A stretch of DNA of 14,451 bases from SKVL01 sp051745565 (GCA_051745565.1 JBNJEF010000016.1:1-14451), one strand, 5' to 3'; shown: positions 6,497 through 13,193, numbered from the stretch's first letter. Notes: generated by a model from the sequence alone, not told the origin. Program-made: numbers and translations.

Positions 6497-7483
6497 ATGG
6501 AGGAAAATAAAAAGCCAGTTTTAGTTTCGGGATTAAAGCCGACAGGGAGAATTCATTTGGGAAATTTCTTCGGTGCAATGAAGCAGGTCATAGATCTAAG
6601 TAATAAATATGATACCCTTTTTTTTGTTGCCGATTTTCATGCCCTGACTGCCGTAAAAGAAGCCAAAGTATTCTCTCGAGATACCTATGATCTTATCTTG
6701 GACTCTTTAGGGGCCGGTATAGATCCGGATTCAATGTACTTTTATAAACAGTCGGATATTCCGGAGGTTACAGAACTCTGTTGGTTTTTTGATTGCATTA
6801 TAAATGTATCTTACTTAACACGTGCTCATGCTTATAAAGATGCCAAGGCTAAAGGCCTTGAAGTCAATGCCGGCACCTTTAACTACCCTGTTTTAATGGC
6901 TGCTGATATATTGATACATAAAGCTGAAGTGGTACCGGTTGGTGAAGACCAGCGTCAGCATATAGAATATGCACGTGATATCGCTGAAAAATTCAATTCT
7001 ACTTATAAAGATATCTTTCCGGTCCCTAAAGAGGTTACTTTAGAATCGGTGGGAACACTACCCGGTACTGACGGAAGAAAGATGAGTAAAAGCTATAATA
7101 ATACTATCTCTCTATTTGCCGACAGGAATGAGATAGAAAAAATAGTTAAAAAGATACCCACCGATTCAAAAGGAGTAGATGACCCCAAAGATCCCGATGA
7201 GTGTTTTATTTTCAAGCTTTTTTCTTTAGTGGCAAAAGAAGGAGAGGTATTAAATATGAGAGAGCGTTATAAGAAAGGCGGAATTGGTTATAAGGAAGCT
7301 AAAGATATACTTATAGAGGCCTTGGATTCTTATATAAAACCACTAAGAGAGAGAAGAAAGTATTATGAAAATGATCCCGACAAGGTAAAGAGTATACTTA
7401 AAAAGGGAGCTGAAGAAGCTTCATTCAAGGCTCGTAGAACCTTAGAGGAGGCCAGGAGAGCAGTTGGTATATTATCGGATTAA
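6497..7483 (+). CDS. trpS: Tryptophan--tRNA ligase
   Basis: 328 residues, the normal bacterial length. A class Ic aminoacyl-tRNA synthetase that charges tRNA-Trp. 'SGLKPTGRIHLGNFFGAMKQ' (11-30) contains the HIGH-type signature as HLGN (20-23). 'YPVLMAADILIHKAEVVPVGEDQRQHIEYARDIA' (130-163) is the tryptophan-pocket and dimer region of bacterial TrpRS. The KMSKS loop is intact as 'GRKMSKSYNN' (193-202). The C-terminal helical anticodon-binding part follows. It starts a new transcription unit after the dnaJ terminator; pepA follows 15 nt after its stop. Confidence 0.97.
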   Translation: MEENKKPVLVSGLKPTGRIHLGNFFGAMKQVIDLSNKYDTLFFVADFHALTAVKEAKVFSRDTYDLILDSLGAGIDPDSMYFYKQSDIPEVTELCWFFDCIINVSYLTRAHAYKDAKAKGLEVNAGTFNYPVLMAADILIHKAEVVPVGEDQRQHIEYARDIAEKFNSTYKDIFPVPKEVTLESVGTLPGTDGRKMSKSYNNTISLFADRNEIEKIVKKIPTDSKGVDDPKDPDECFIFKLFSLVAKEGEVLNMRERYKKGGIGYKEAKDILIEALDSYIKPLRERRKYYENDPDKVKSILKKGAEEASFKARRTLEEARRAVGILSD

Positions 7484-7498
7484 ATTATTAGCGAGTGT

Positions 7499-8911
7499 AT
7501 GCAAATAAGTTACAGTAAAAGTTATATTCATACCGCTCCCAAAAAGACAGTTGCGGTAGATTTTAGAGAAAAAGTAAAAACTCATTTAAAGGAATACGAG
7601 AGTGGCCGTTTTGAAATGATAGTAGAGGTACCGGAAGAAAAAGACATTGATCTTCAACGTGGCATATATATAATCCGTAAATCCATAAGATCCGCTAAGG
7701 ATCATAATGTTTTAAATCTCGGTTTTTCTTTTGAGCAGATCAAACAAATTTTTGGTAGTACGAGTATTACGGAGCAGAAAGCCGGAGAGCTTTTTGCCCT
7801 CAATGCTCTTATGGCCGATTTTTCCTTTGATCAAAAAAAGAGTGCCCCTGATTCCAGAGAGAAGCCAATAGAAAAAGTGACTGTTTTCGGCGACCCGACC
7901 AAGGCTTTTAAGGAAGGGGTTAAGAACGGTCTTGTTTTAGGGGAGGAGGTCAACAATGCACGCATTCTATGTAATACCCCCGGGGCGGATATGACACCCG
8001 GAAGATTGGCGCAAGTTGCCAAAGAGAGTGCAGAGAGTCACAATATCAAAGTATCCTTCTTGGATAAGAAGAAAATAGCTTCATTGAAGATGGGGGGTGT
8101 ATTGGGAGTAAGTAGTGGCGCCAAGGAAGACCCCGGGATTATTGTGATGGAGTATAACGGCGGTAAGAAAAAAGAGAAGCCGATCGCTTTAGTCGGTAAG
8201 GGTTTGACCTTTGATACCGGAGGGCTGAATCTTAAGATCGGAGGGGCAATGTCCGGTATGCATATGGATATGTCCGGAGGTGCGGCTGTTATACAGACGA
8301 TCATTGCGGCGTCACGCCTCGGACTTACTCTTAATTTGGTTGCCATAGTGCCGGCTGTTGAAAACGTGGTTTCCGGGGGTAGCTACAGGCCCGGTGATTT
8401 TCTGACGACTATGTCTGGAAAGACTGTTGAAGTAACCAATACGGATGCCGAGGGACGTCTTATTTTAGCGGATGCTCTTACTTATGCCCAGAGATTTAAG
8501 CCGAGAAAGATCATTGATACGGCTACTTTAACAGGTGCGGCTGTCGTTGCCCTGGGGGATAAGTATTCCGCACTTTTCTCAACTGATCAAGAATTAAAAG
8601 ATAAACTGGAAGAGAGTGGAAGGTCTGTGGGGGAGAGAGTTTGGCCTATGCCTTTGGGGGCAGAGTATAGCGATGAGATGAAGGGTACTTTCACAGACCT
8701 GGTCAATGCTAATTTAAAATCTCCCGGCGGTGGAGCTTGTGCGGCGGCGGCTTTCTTAAAAGAGTTCGTTGAGCAGGATACTTCTTGGGCTCATATAGAT
8801 ATTGCACCGCGTATAATAGCCGGAGAGCATGACAATCTGGCCAAGGGGTCGGTGGGCGCTCCGGTTGCTTTACTGGTTGAATACTTAAGATCAGATCAAA
8901 TCGTAAAATGA
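7499..8911 (+). CDS. pepA: Cytosol (leucyl) aminopeptidase, peptidase family M17
   Basis: 470 residues against 503 in E. coli PepA. It removes N-terminal amino acids from peptides using two metal ions. A divergent N-terminal domain (about 1-140) precedes the conserved catalytic domain. All metal and active-site residues align with E. coli spacing: K234, D239, K246, D257, D316, E318 and R320 (E. coli K270, D275, K282, D293, D352, E354, R356). They lie in 'GKGLTFDTGGLNLK' (233-246) and the family signature 'NTDAEGRL' (314-321). Its TGA stop overlaps the aspS ATG as ATGA, indicating translational coupling. Some M17 proteins also bind DNA, but nothing here shows that. Confidence 0.95.
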   Translation: MQISYSKSYIHTAPKKTVAVDFREKVKTHLKEYESGRFEMIVEVPEEKDIDLQRGIYIIRKSIRSAKDHNVLNLGFSFEQIKQIFGSTSITEQKAGELFALNALMADFSFDQKKSAPDSREKPIEKVTVFGDPTKAFKEGVKNGLVLGEEVNNARILCNTPGADMTPGRLAQVAKESAESHNIKVSFLDKKKIASLKMGGVLGVSSGAKEDPGIIVMEYNGGKKKEKPIALVGKGLTFDTGGLNLKIGGAMSGMHMDMSGGAAVIQTIIAASRLGLTLNLVAIVPAVENVVSGGSYRPGDFLTTMSGKTVEVTNTDAEGRLILADALTYAQRFKPRKIIDTATLTGAAVVALGDKYSALFSTDQELKDKLEESGRSVGERVWPMPLGAEYSDEMKGTFTDLVNANLKSPGGGACAAAAFLKEFVEQDTSWAHIDIAPRIIAGEHDNLAKGSVGAPVALLVEYLRSDQIVK

Positions 8912-10323
8912 AAAAAAGAACAAAAATAAAAGAATTACATAAATACATAGGAGAAACCGTAAATGTTTGTGGTTGGGTGGATGCTCGCCGAGATCACGGT
9001 AAGTTAATATTTCTTGATCTTCGTGATAGTAGTGCAAAGTTACAGGCCGTGGCCCTGCCTAAACCGGAAGACGTTCACACTTTTGCGGATCAACTTCGTC
9101 CTGAGTGGGTGGTTTCCGTTGAAGGCGTGGTTAACAAGAGACCGGATAAAATGGTCAACTCTGAAGAGGTTATGGGAGATATTGAGTTAGAGATAAAAGG
9201 CATTGAGGTTTTATCTGAAGCGGATACTCCACCCTTTGATCTTTCCACGGAAGGTTTTGATGTAAAAGAGGAATTAAGAATGGAATACCGTTACTTGGAT
9301 ATTCGTCGTGATCGTATGCAAAAGAACCTTCGCAGAAGGAGTGCTGTTAATAATTTTCTTAGGAACTCTCTTGCAGAGAAAGATTTCATTGAAGTGGAAA
9401 CACCTATATTAACTCGCTCTACTCCCGAGGGCGCTCGGGATTATATAGTACCCTCTAGAATTGACAAGGGCTCATTTTACGCTCTTCCGCAGTCGCCTCA
9501 ACAGTACAAACAGTTATTAATGGTAGGAGGAGTGGAGAGATACTTTCAACTGGCCCGTTGTATGAGAGATGAAGATACCAGAGGTGATCGTCAGCCTGAG
9601 TTTACTCAGTTGGATATGGAGTGTTCTTTTGTGGAAAAAGAGGACATTATGCTGATCATTGAAGAAATGTTCAGTAAAATGGTAGAAGAACTTTTTCCCG
9701 AAAAACATATAACGGAAACTCCTTGGCCAAGGATATCTCACGAAGATGCATTGAAAAAGTATGGATCTGATAGACCGGATATAAGAAAAGACCCGAATGA
9801 CCCCTCGGAGCTTGGTTTCGCGTGGGTAGTTGACTTTCCTTTATTTGAAAAGGAGAAAACCGAAGAAGGATATTTTCAGCCGGAGCACCATATGTTCACC
9901 GCTCCTAAGGAATGGGACGTTGATAGTTTGATCTCGGCTCCGGAGCAGGCTATTTCACAGCAGGTAGATCTATCACTGAACGGTTTTGAGGTGGCCGGAG
10001 GAAGTGTCCGTATTCATAAGGCTGAAGTTCAACGGGCCATTTTTGACTTGATAGGTTTCTCTGAAAAACAGAAGGAAGAGTTCTCCCATATGTTAAAAGC
10101 ATTTCGTTACGGCGTGCCTCCTCATGGAGGAATAGCGGTGGGAATGGATAGACTGTTGACCGTTTTGGAGAACGAGCCGAGTATTCGTGAAGTTATTGTC
10201 TTTCCCAAGACCGGAGAAGGGAGGGATCTAATGATGAATACTCCTTCCGAGGTTGAGAAAGGGCAGTTAAGAGAACTTGGTCTTGAAATGGATAAACGAG
10301 AAAAGAAAAATAGCAATAAATAA
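8908..10323 (+). CDS. aspS: Aspartate--tRNA ligase lacking the GAD insertion
   Basis: 471 residues against about 590 in E. coli. The N-terminal OB-fold anticodon-binding domain (about 1-105, 'CGWVDARRDHGKLIFLDLRD' 21-40) is followed by a bacterial-type class II catalytic core: 'RYLDIRRDRM' (128-137), 'STPEGARDYIVPSR' (171-184), 'ALPQSPQQYKQLLM' (192-205), motif 2 'RCMRDEDTRGDRQPEFTQLDME' region (217-238), and motif 3 'GIAVGMDRL' (408-416). After 'YGSDRPDIR' (285-293) the protein passes almost directly into 'FAWVVDFPLF' (304-313). In typical bacterial AspRS the roughly 120-150-residue GAD domain lies between these points. H30 is shared with non-discriminating enzymes, while K81 is of the discriminating type. 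It overlaps pepA by 4 nt. Confidence 0.95.
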   Translation: MKKRTKIKELHKYIGETVNVCGWVDARRDHGKLIFLDLRDSSAKLQAVALPKPEDVHTFADQLRPEWVVSVEGVVNKRPDKMVNSEEVMGDIELEIKGIEVLSEADTPPFDLSTEGFDVKEELRMEYRYLDIRRDRMQKNLRRRSAVNNFLRNSLAEKDFIEVETPILTRSTPEGARDYIVPSRIDKGSFYALPQSPQQYKQLLMVGGVERYFQLARCMRDEDTRGDRQPEFTQLDMECSFVEKEDIMLIIEEMFSKMVEELFPEKHITETPWPRISHEDALKKYGSDRPDIRKDPNDPSELGFAWVVDFPLFEKEKTEEGYFQPEHHMFTAPKEWDVDSLISAPEQAISQQVDLSLNGFEVAGGSVRIHKAEVQRAIFDLIGFSEKQKEEFSHMLKAFRYGVPPHGGIAVGMDRLLTVLENEPSIREVIVFPKTGEGRDLMMNTPSEVEKGQLRELGLEMDKREKKNSNK

Positions 10324-10335
10324 AAAATATTTTTC

Positions 10336-10341
10336 TAAAAT
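10336..10341 (+). promoter_or_regulatory. -10-like box before the antiporter gene
   Basis: TAAAAT ends 6 nt before the ATG at 10348, the same spacing as at trpS. No matching -35 is visible in the 24-nt gap or the end of aspS, and the surroundings are very AT-rich (AAAAATATTTTT at 10323-10334). Weak on its own. Confidence 0.25.
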
Positions 10342-10347
10342 AATAAC

Positions 10348-11370
10348 ATGGGATCTCTGGTTTTATGGACAGCTGTTTTTTTGGTTTCGTTAGTCGGGCT
10401 TGTAAAAGGTGCTGATTGGTTAATTCACAGTTCTGAGAAAATAGGTTTATCTATCGGCTTTTCACCATTTGTTGTGGGTGTTCTTGTTGTCAGTCTGGGA
10501 ACATCCTTCCCCGAATTAATAGCTTCTTTATTTGCCGCCTTTAAGGACATAACTGAATTTGCGCCGGCAAATGCCGTTGGATCCAATCTTGCCAATATCC
10601 TTCTGGTTGTAGGTTTTTCGGCCGCGGTTGCCGGACGTCTAACTACCACTAAAAATTTAATAAATACCGAATTGCCGCTTTTAGCGATCGGTACAGCCAT
10701 CTTTTTAGCCGTAGCATGGGATGGTGTGATAAATCTATTTGAAGGGTCAATAATGATCTTAACTTACATAATATATCTTCTTTATGCCATCAAAGATAGG
10801 GGTATAGTCGACAAAGAAAGAGAGATTACCAAATTGCCTTCAAAGGTAAAACGCAGAGGTCATTTTATTCAGAAAGTTGTAGAAAAAGAGGATGAGGGAT
10901 CTTTATCCCAAGAAAAGCCTAAGATAACAGCAAGAGATATTTTGATCTTTGTTACGGGAATCATTGCTCTGGGGCTCGGGTCCAAGTATCTTATAGATTC
11001 AGTTGTTTCACTATCTGGCATGCTTGGTGTTGGAATTGGATGGATCACTATAACCGCTGTGGCGGTCGGTACGTCTTTACCGGAATTATTGGTGTCGGTT
11101 AAGGCGGCCATAAAAAAACGTTTTGATTTGGCACTTGGTAATATTTTTGGATCCAATGCTTTCAATATGATGATCGTAGTCGGATTACCGGCGCTTTTTT
11201 TTAAAACAGAGATAGATGAGCAGACATACTCGATAGGCTTGCCTTTTTTGGCGGTAACAACATTTCTTTTTGTTATATCGGGAATTTCAAAAAGTATAAA
11301 TTCATGGGAAGGTATGTTTTATATCTTCTTTTATGTTATTTTCATCTCCGCTTTATTGGGGTTTTCTTAA
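10348..11370 (+). CDS. CaCA-family Na+/Ca2+ antiporter (YrbG-like)
   Basis: 340 residues, an integral membrane protein with about ten hydrophobic segments in two inverted halves joined by a charged loop (about 149-195). The two alpha-repeats that form the ion site are clear: 'SLGTSFPELIASLFAA' (49-64) with 'AVGSNLANILLVVG' (76-89), and 'AVGTSLPELLVSVKAA' (239-254) with 'NIFGSNAFNMMIVVG' (265-279). The conserved acidic residues are E56 and E246. The family exchanges Ca2+ for Na+ or H+ across the cytoplasmic membrane; the actual ions cannot be told from sequence. It begins 24 nt after aspS without a Shine-Dalgarno. The start agrees with the first transmembrane segment (4-20). Confidence 0.92.
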   Translation: MGSLVLWTAVFLVSLVGLVKGADWLIHSSEKIGLSIGFSPFVVGVLVVSLGTSFPELIASLFAAFKDITEFAPANAVGSNLANILLVVGFSAAVAGRLTTTKNLINTELPLLAIGTAIFLAVAWDGVINLFEGSIMILTYIIYLLYAIKDRGIVDKEREITKLPSKVKRRGHFIQKVVEKEDEGSLSQEKPKITARDILIFVTGIIALGLGSKYLIDSVVSLSGMLGVGIGWITITAVAVGTSLPELLVSVKAAIKKRFDLALGNIFGSNAFNMMIVVGLPALFFKTEIDEQTYSIGLPFLAVTTFLFVISGISKSINSWEGMFYIFFYVIFISALLGFS

Positions 11371-11408
11371 ATCATTACTCGAAGACCCGTTCTCGGAAAA
11401 AAGAAAAG

Positions 11409-11444
11409 AAAAAACAAAAATCCCGCAGGGCGGGACTTTTGTTT
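11409..11444. terminator. Bidirectional terminator, best formed on the minus strand
   Basis: TCCCGC (11421-11426) pairs with GCGGGA (11430-11435) around a 3-nt loop, extended by ACAAAA (11414-11419) with TTTTGT (11437-11442). On the plus strand the pair 11420/11436 is an A-C mismatch. On the minus strand it is a G-U wobble, giving a continuous 13-bp stem followed by TTTTTGTTTTTT. It therefore ends the minus-strand RNA efficiently, and probably also ends antiporter transcription on the plus strand. Confidence 0.85.
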
Positions 11445-11531
11445 AGGACCTTGAAAAGTGGGTTATTTAATTTTTTTGCCTTTTGGGCTTTTTGTTTTTC
11501 CTTTCGAAAGTGGCACCCTTGTTTCCGAGTG

Positions 11532-11549
11532 GCTTTCCCCGTAGGTACT
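11532..11549. repeat. 18-bp direct repeat inside the ncRNA, copy A
   Basis: GCTTTCCCCGTAGGTACT occurs exactly twice, here and at 11608-11625, with 76 bp between starts. In the minus-strand RNA it reads AGUACCUACGGGGAAAGC. In this copy the GAAAG part forms the base of a hairpin with 11506-11510. Confidence 0.9.
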
Positions 11550-11607
11550 TACCTTCATCTTTCGCGCGCTTTTTCTATTAAGACATATCGGATCCTTGGT
11601 GTACCGT

Positions 11608-11625
11608 GCTTTCCCCGTAGGTACT
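11608..11625. repeat. 18-bp direct repeat inside the ncRNA, copy B
   Basis: Exact second copy of 11532-11549. Here the GUACC part pairs with GGUAC (from 11601-11605), placing CUACGGGGAAAGC in a 14-nt loop of the minus-strand RNA. The different pairing of the two copies suggests either alternative folds or a repeated single-stranded recognition motif. Confidence 0.9.
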
Positions 11626-11701
11626 AACTTTCTTTCGATCGGTATTTACTTTTAAATAACCCGGCTTTTTGGGCTTTACTTTTCAAAGGTCCTTGATTAC
11701 A

Positions 11702-11728
11702 ATTATACATTTCACTGGCTATCTTCAA
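11702..11728 (-). promoter_or_regulatory. Promoter of the minus-strand ncRNA
   Basis: On the minus strand, a perfect TATAAT (11707 to 11702) is preceded after 15 nt by TTGAAG (11728 to 11723), four of six matches to TTGACA. The spacing is short but workable. Transcription about 7 nt downstream would start at 11694-11695, exactly where the terminal helix of the ncRNA begins. Confidence 0.6.
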
Positions 11729-11734
11729 AGTAAC

Positions 11735-11743
11735 TTATCCACA
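11735..11743 (+). promoter_or_regulatory. Perfect DnaA box
   Basis: TTATCCACA matches the DnaA-box consensus TTATNCACA at all positions. It lies 6 nt upstream of the ncRNA -35 box, in the 95-nt gap between the divergent ncRNA and scpA promoters. No second perfect copy is seen nearby. One match in a window this size is not far from chance expectation. Confidence 0.35.
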
Positions 11744-11823
11744 GATTTTTGTGTTGAATTTTAATTTGGCTCTAAATTTGTTCATATTACTCATTAATTG
11801 AAGATCAATGGACATCGTGAAAA

Positions 11824-11852
11824 TTGAATAAAAGACCTTTTCGGGGTATATT
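11824..11852 (+). promoter_or_regulatory. scpA promoter, leaderless geometry
   Basis: TTGAAT (11824-11829) and TATATT (11847-11852) are 17 nt apart, the same layout as at dnaJ. The -10 ends 7 nt before ATG 11860, so the mRNA should begin at or next to the start codon. The TTG of the -35 box is in frame with scpA and could be mistaken for an alternative start. Between 11744 and 11823 I see only AT-rich DNA. Confidence 0.7.
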
Positions 11853-11859
11853 GAGTATA

Positions 11860-12636
11860 ATGGACGAGGATCGCGAAACCTTTGCTGGCGTCAGGGTATA
11901 TAATGTTAACACCGATGTTTTCCAGGGTCCATTTGATGTTCTTTTAGATCTTATAGAAAAAAGAAAACTTTTTATTAACGACATTGCCTTGGCCCAAGTG
12001 GCTGATGATTTTATAAAGTATGTCCAAGATCAAAACCGTTTTCCTCTGGAAGAAGGTGCGCATTTTATATTGATCGCTTCTACTTTGATATTAATAAAGT
12101 CCAAGTCCCTTCTCCCTTCTTTAGATCTTACTGAAGAAGAGGAGGATGATATAGGTCGTCTGGAGGAACGTCTGAGGGCTTATAAAGAAGTAAAGAAAGA
12201 AGCGGAAAGGCTAAGTGGTAATTGGGGTGTGAATAGAATGTTCTTTGGGTGCGGAGAGGATATAAGTATTCCTTTTTCTTTTGTGCCAGATGAGTCTGTT
12301 AGCAAAGAGTCTCTTTTAAACGTGGCTTCCGAGATCGTTAAGAGGGTACCGACAGAGAGCACTGTACCTCAGGTTAAGGTAGATGAAAAGATAAAGTTAA
12401 AAACGGTCATAAATTCTCTAATAAGCAGAATAAGTGCGGAAACCAATATTAATTTTCGGGATTTTACCGGTCTGGGGTCGGACGGATTTATAAGAGATGA
12501 GAAAGAAAAGCATGTGGTTATTGTTAGTTTTATAGCACTTTTAGAGTTGGTAAAACAGGGAATGGCGATTGCTTATCAGGGAGAAGGGGGAAGTAACGAT
12601 ATATATATTGAAAACACAGATAAGGGTTATTTTTAA
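11860..12636 (+). CDS. scpA: Segregation and condensation protein A
   Basis: 258 residues from the ATG. ScpA is the kleisin that bridges the heads of the SMC dimer and, with ScpB, organises and segregates the chromosome. The N-terminal SMC-binding part has the family opening 'VFQGPFDVLLDLIEKRKLFINDIALAQVADDFIKYV' region (20-55) and 'ASTLILIKSKSLLP' (73-86). An acidic central segment (about 88-125) follows. The C-terminal winged helix (about 180-245) contains 'FIALLELVKQGMA'. The in-frame TTG at 11824 would add 12 residues that are not conserved in the family, and it coincides with a -35 box, so ATG 11860 is preferred. scpB follows 9 nt after the stop. Confidence 0.93.
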   Translation: MDEDRETFAGVRVYNVNTDVFQGPFDVLLDLIEKRKLFINDIALAQVADDFIKYVQDQNRFPLEEGAHFILIASTLILIKSKSLLPSLDLTEEEEDDIGRLEERLRAYKEVKKEAERLSGNWGVNRMFFGCGEDISIPFSFVPDESVSKESLLNVASEIVKRVPTESTVPQVKVDEKIKLKTVINSLISRISAETNINFRDFTGLGSDGFIRDEKEKHVVIVSFIALLELVKQGMAIAYQGEGGSNDIYIENTDKGYF

Positions 12637-12639
12637 AAT
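12634..12639 (+). promoter_or_regulatory. -10-like box before scpB
   Basis: TAAAAT overlaps the scpA stop codon and ends 6 nt before the scpB ATG, as at trpS and the antiporter gene. The nearest -35-like TTGAAA (12608-12613) is 20 nt away, too far for comfort. Likely chance in AT-rich DNA, but recorded because the spacing recurs. Confidence 0.2.
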
Positions 12640-12645
12640 TAAAAA

Positions 12646-13179
12646 ATGAAAACAAGTGAATACATAGAAGCGATTTTATTTATGAGGGGTGAGCCCGTAA
12701 CGATAAGTGAGCTAATGAGTATGCTCTCTATTGACTCCGATCAAGCTGAAGAGGCGGTGGCGGAACTGGAGGAGCAATTATCAACTAGAGGGATAAGGCT
12801 TATGCGCACAAATGATTATTTGACATTGGCAACGGCTCCGGAAGCAAGTGATAAGATCAGTGCTTTAGCTAAAGAGGAACTCAATTCCGGAATAGGTAAC
12901 GCCGGAATGGAAGTGTTGACCATAGTGCTCTATGCTTCTCCGATCAGTCGTCGTCAGATAGATTATATAAGAGGGGTTAACTCCTCTTCGGTTCTCAAAA
13001 AACTTACCATGAAAGGAATGGTGGAGAGAAAAAAGTCTGAGAGTAATCAGGCCTTTATTTACGTTCCCACACCTGATATGATGTCTTTTCTGGGATTAAC
13101 AAAGCTGGAAGATATGATTTATTATCAATCCTTAAGAGAGAAGTTTTTGGGAATATTGGGAGCAGATTCTTCTGAATAG
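12646..13179 (+). CDS. scpB: Segregation and condensation protein B
   Basis: 177 residues, the normal ScpB size. It consists of two winged-helix domains. The first opens with 'EYIEAILFMRGEPVTISELMSML' (4-26), matching the ScpB start (EA.LF.sGEPV....L...L). The second carries 'MEVLTIVLYASPISRRQIDYIRGVNSSSVLKKLTMKGMVER' region (89-129), corresponding to the conserved 'ALE.LAIIAY.QPITR.EI..IRGV.s...l..L...gLi' block. The dimer binds the central part of ScpA in the SMC complex. It lies directly after scpA, without a Shine-Dalgarno. Confidence 0.93.
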   Translation: MKTSEYIEAILFMRGEPVTISELMSMLSIDSDQAEEAVAELEEQLSTRGIRLMRTNDYLTLATAPEASDKISALAKEELNSGIGNAGMEVLTIVLYASPISRRQIDYIRGVNSSSVLKKLTMKGMVERKKSESNQAFIYVPTPDMMSFLGLTKLEDMIYYQSLREKFLGILGADSSE

Positions 13180-13193
13180 AGAGATTTAAAAGT

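Larger units (their letters stand above)
11409..11694 (-). ncRNA. Putative structured non-coding RNA, unrecognised family
   Basis: Read on the minus strand, a TATAAT promoter predicts a start at about 11694. The RNA's first bases (11693 downward) pair with its last bases (up to 11445): 11678-11693 with 11445-11459 (15 bp, one bulge), then 11652-11662 with 11460-11470 (11 bp). The 15 nt at 11663-11677 bulge out on one side. Inside are a GGUAC/GUACC hairpin (11601-11605 with 11620-11624) and a two-step hairpin (GAAAG 11533-11537 with CUUUC 11506-11510, and CACUC 11527-11531 with GGGUG 11514-11518). The latter contains a U-G pair that exists only on this strand. Unpaired segments are A-rich, typical of folded RNA. 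A Rho-independent terminator follows directly. I do not see the conserved cores of RNase P RNA, tmRNA or SRP RNA. An inverted-repeat element such as a MITE is the alternative. Confidence 0.65.

Noticed and set aside
10323..10334. AAAAATATTTTT palindrome after aspS as a terminator
   Set aside because: An A/T-only stem is too weak for a terminator.
11463..11558. 31-codon minus-strand open frame inside the putative ncRNA
   Set aside because: Very short, Lys/Ser-rich, no ribosome binding site, and it spans the stems of the proposed RNA fold. Most likely chance, although a small peptide cannot be excluded.
11304..11627. 107-residue plus-strand open frame over the end of the antiporter gene and the repeat region
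   Set aside because: It starts inside the antiporter gene in another frame, crosses the terminator hairpin and has low-complexity composition without any family resemblance.
11445..11694. MITE or other inverted-repeat mobile element
   Set aside because: The inverted ends fit, but no target-site duplication is visible, and the promoter, G-U directionality and terminator fit an RNA gene better. Kept as the main alternative.
11371..11823. tRNA, tmRNA, RNase P RNA or SRP RNA gene
   Set aside because: No T-arm GTTCGA, no RNase P core, no SRP tetraloop domain and no tRNA-like ends were found on either strand.
11824..11859. N-terminal extension of ScpA from TTG
   Set aside because: The TTG belongs to a -35 hexamer with perfect spacing to a -10 box, and the extra residues are not family-like.
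11735..11860. Replication origin
   Set aside because: Only one perfect DnaA box, with no cluster, no dnaA, dnaN or rpmH nearby, and only ordinary AT-richness.
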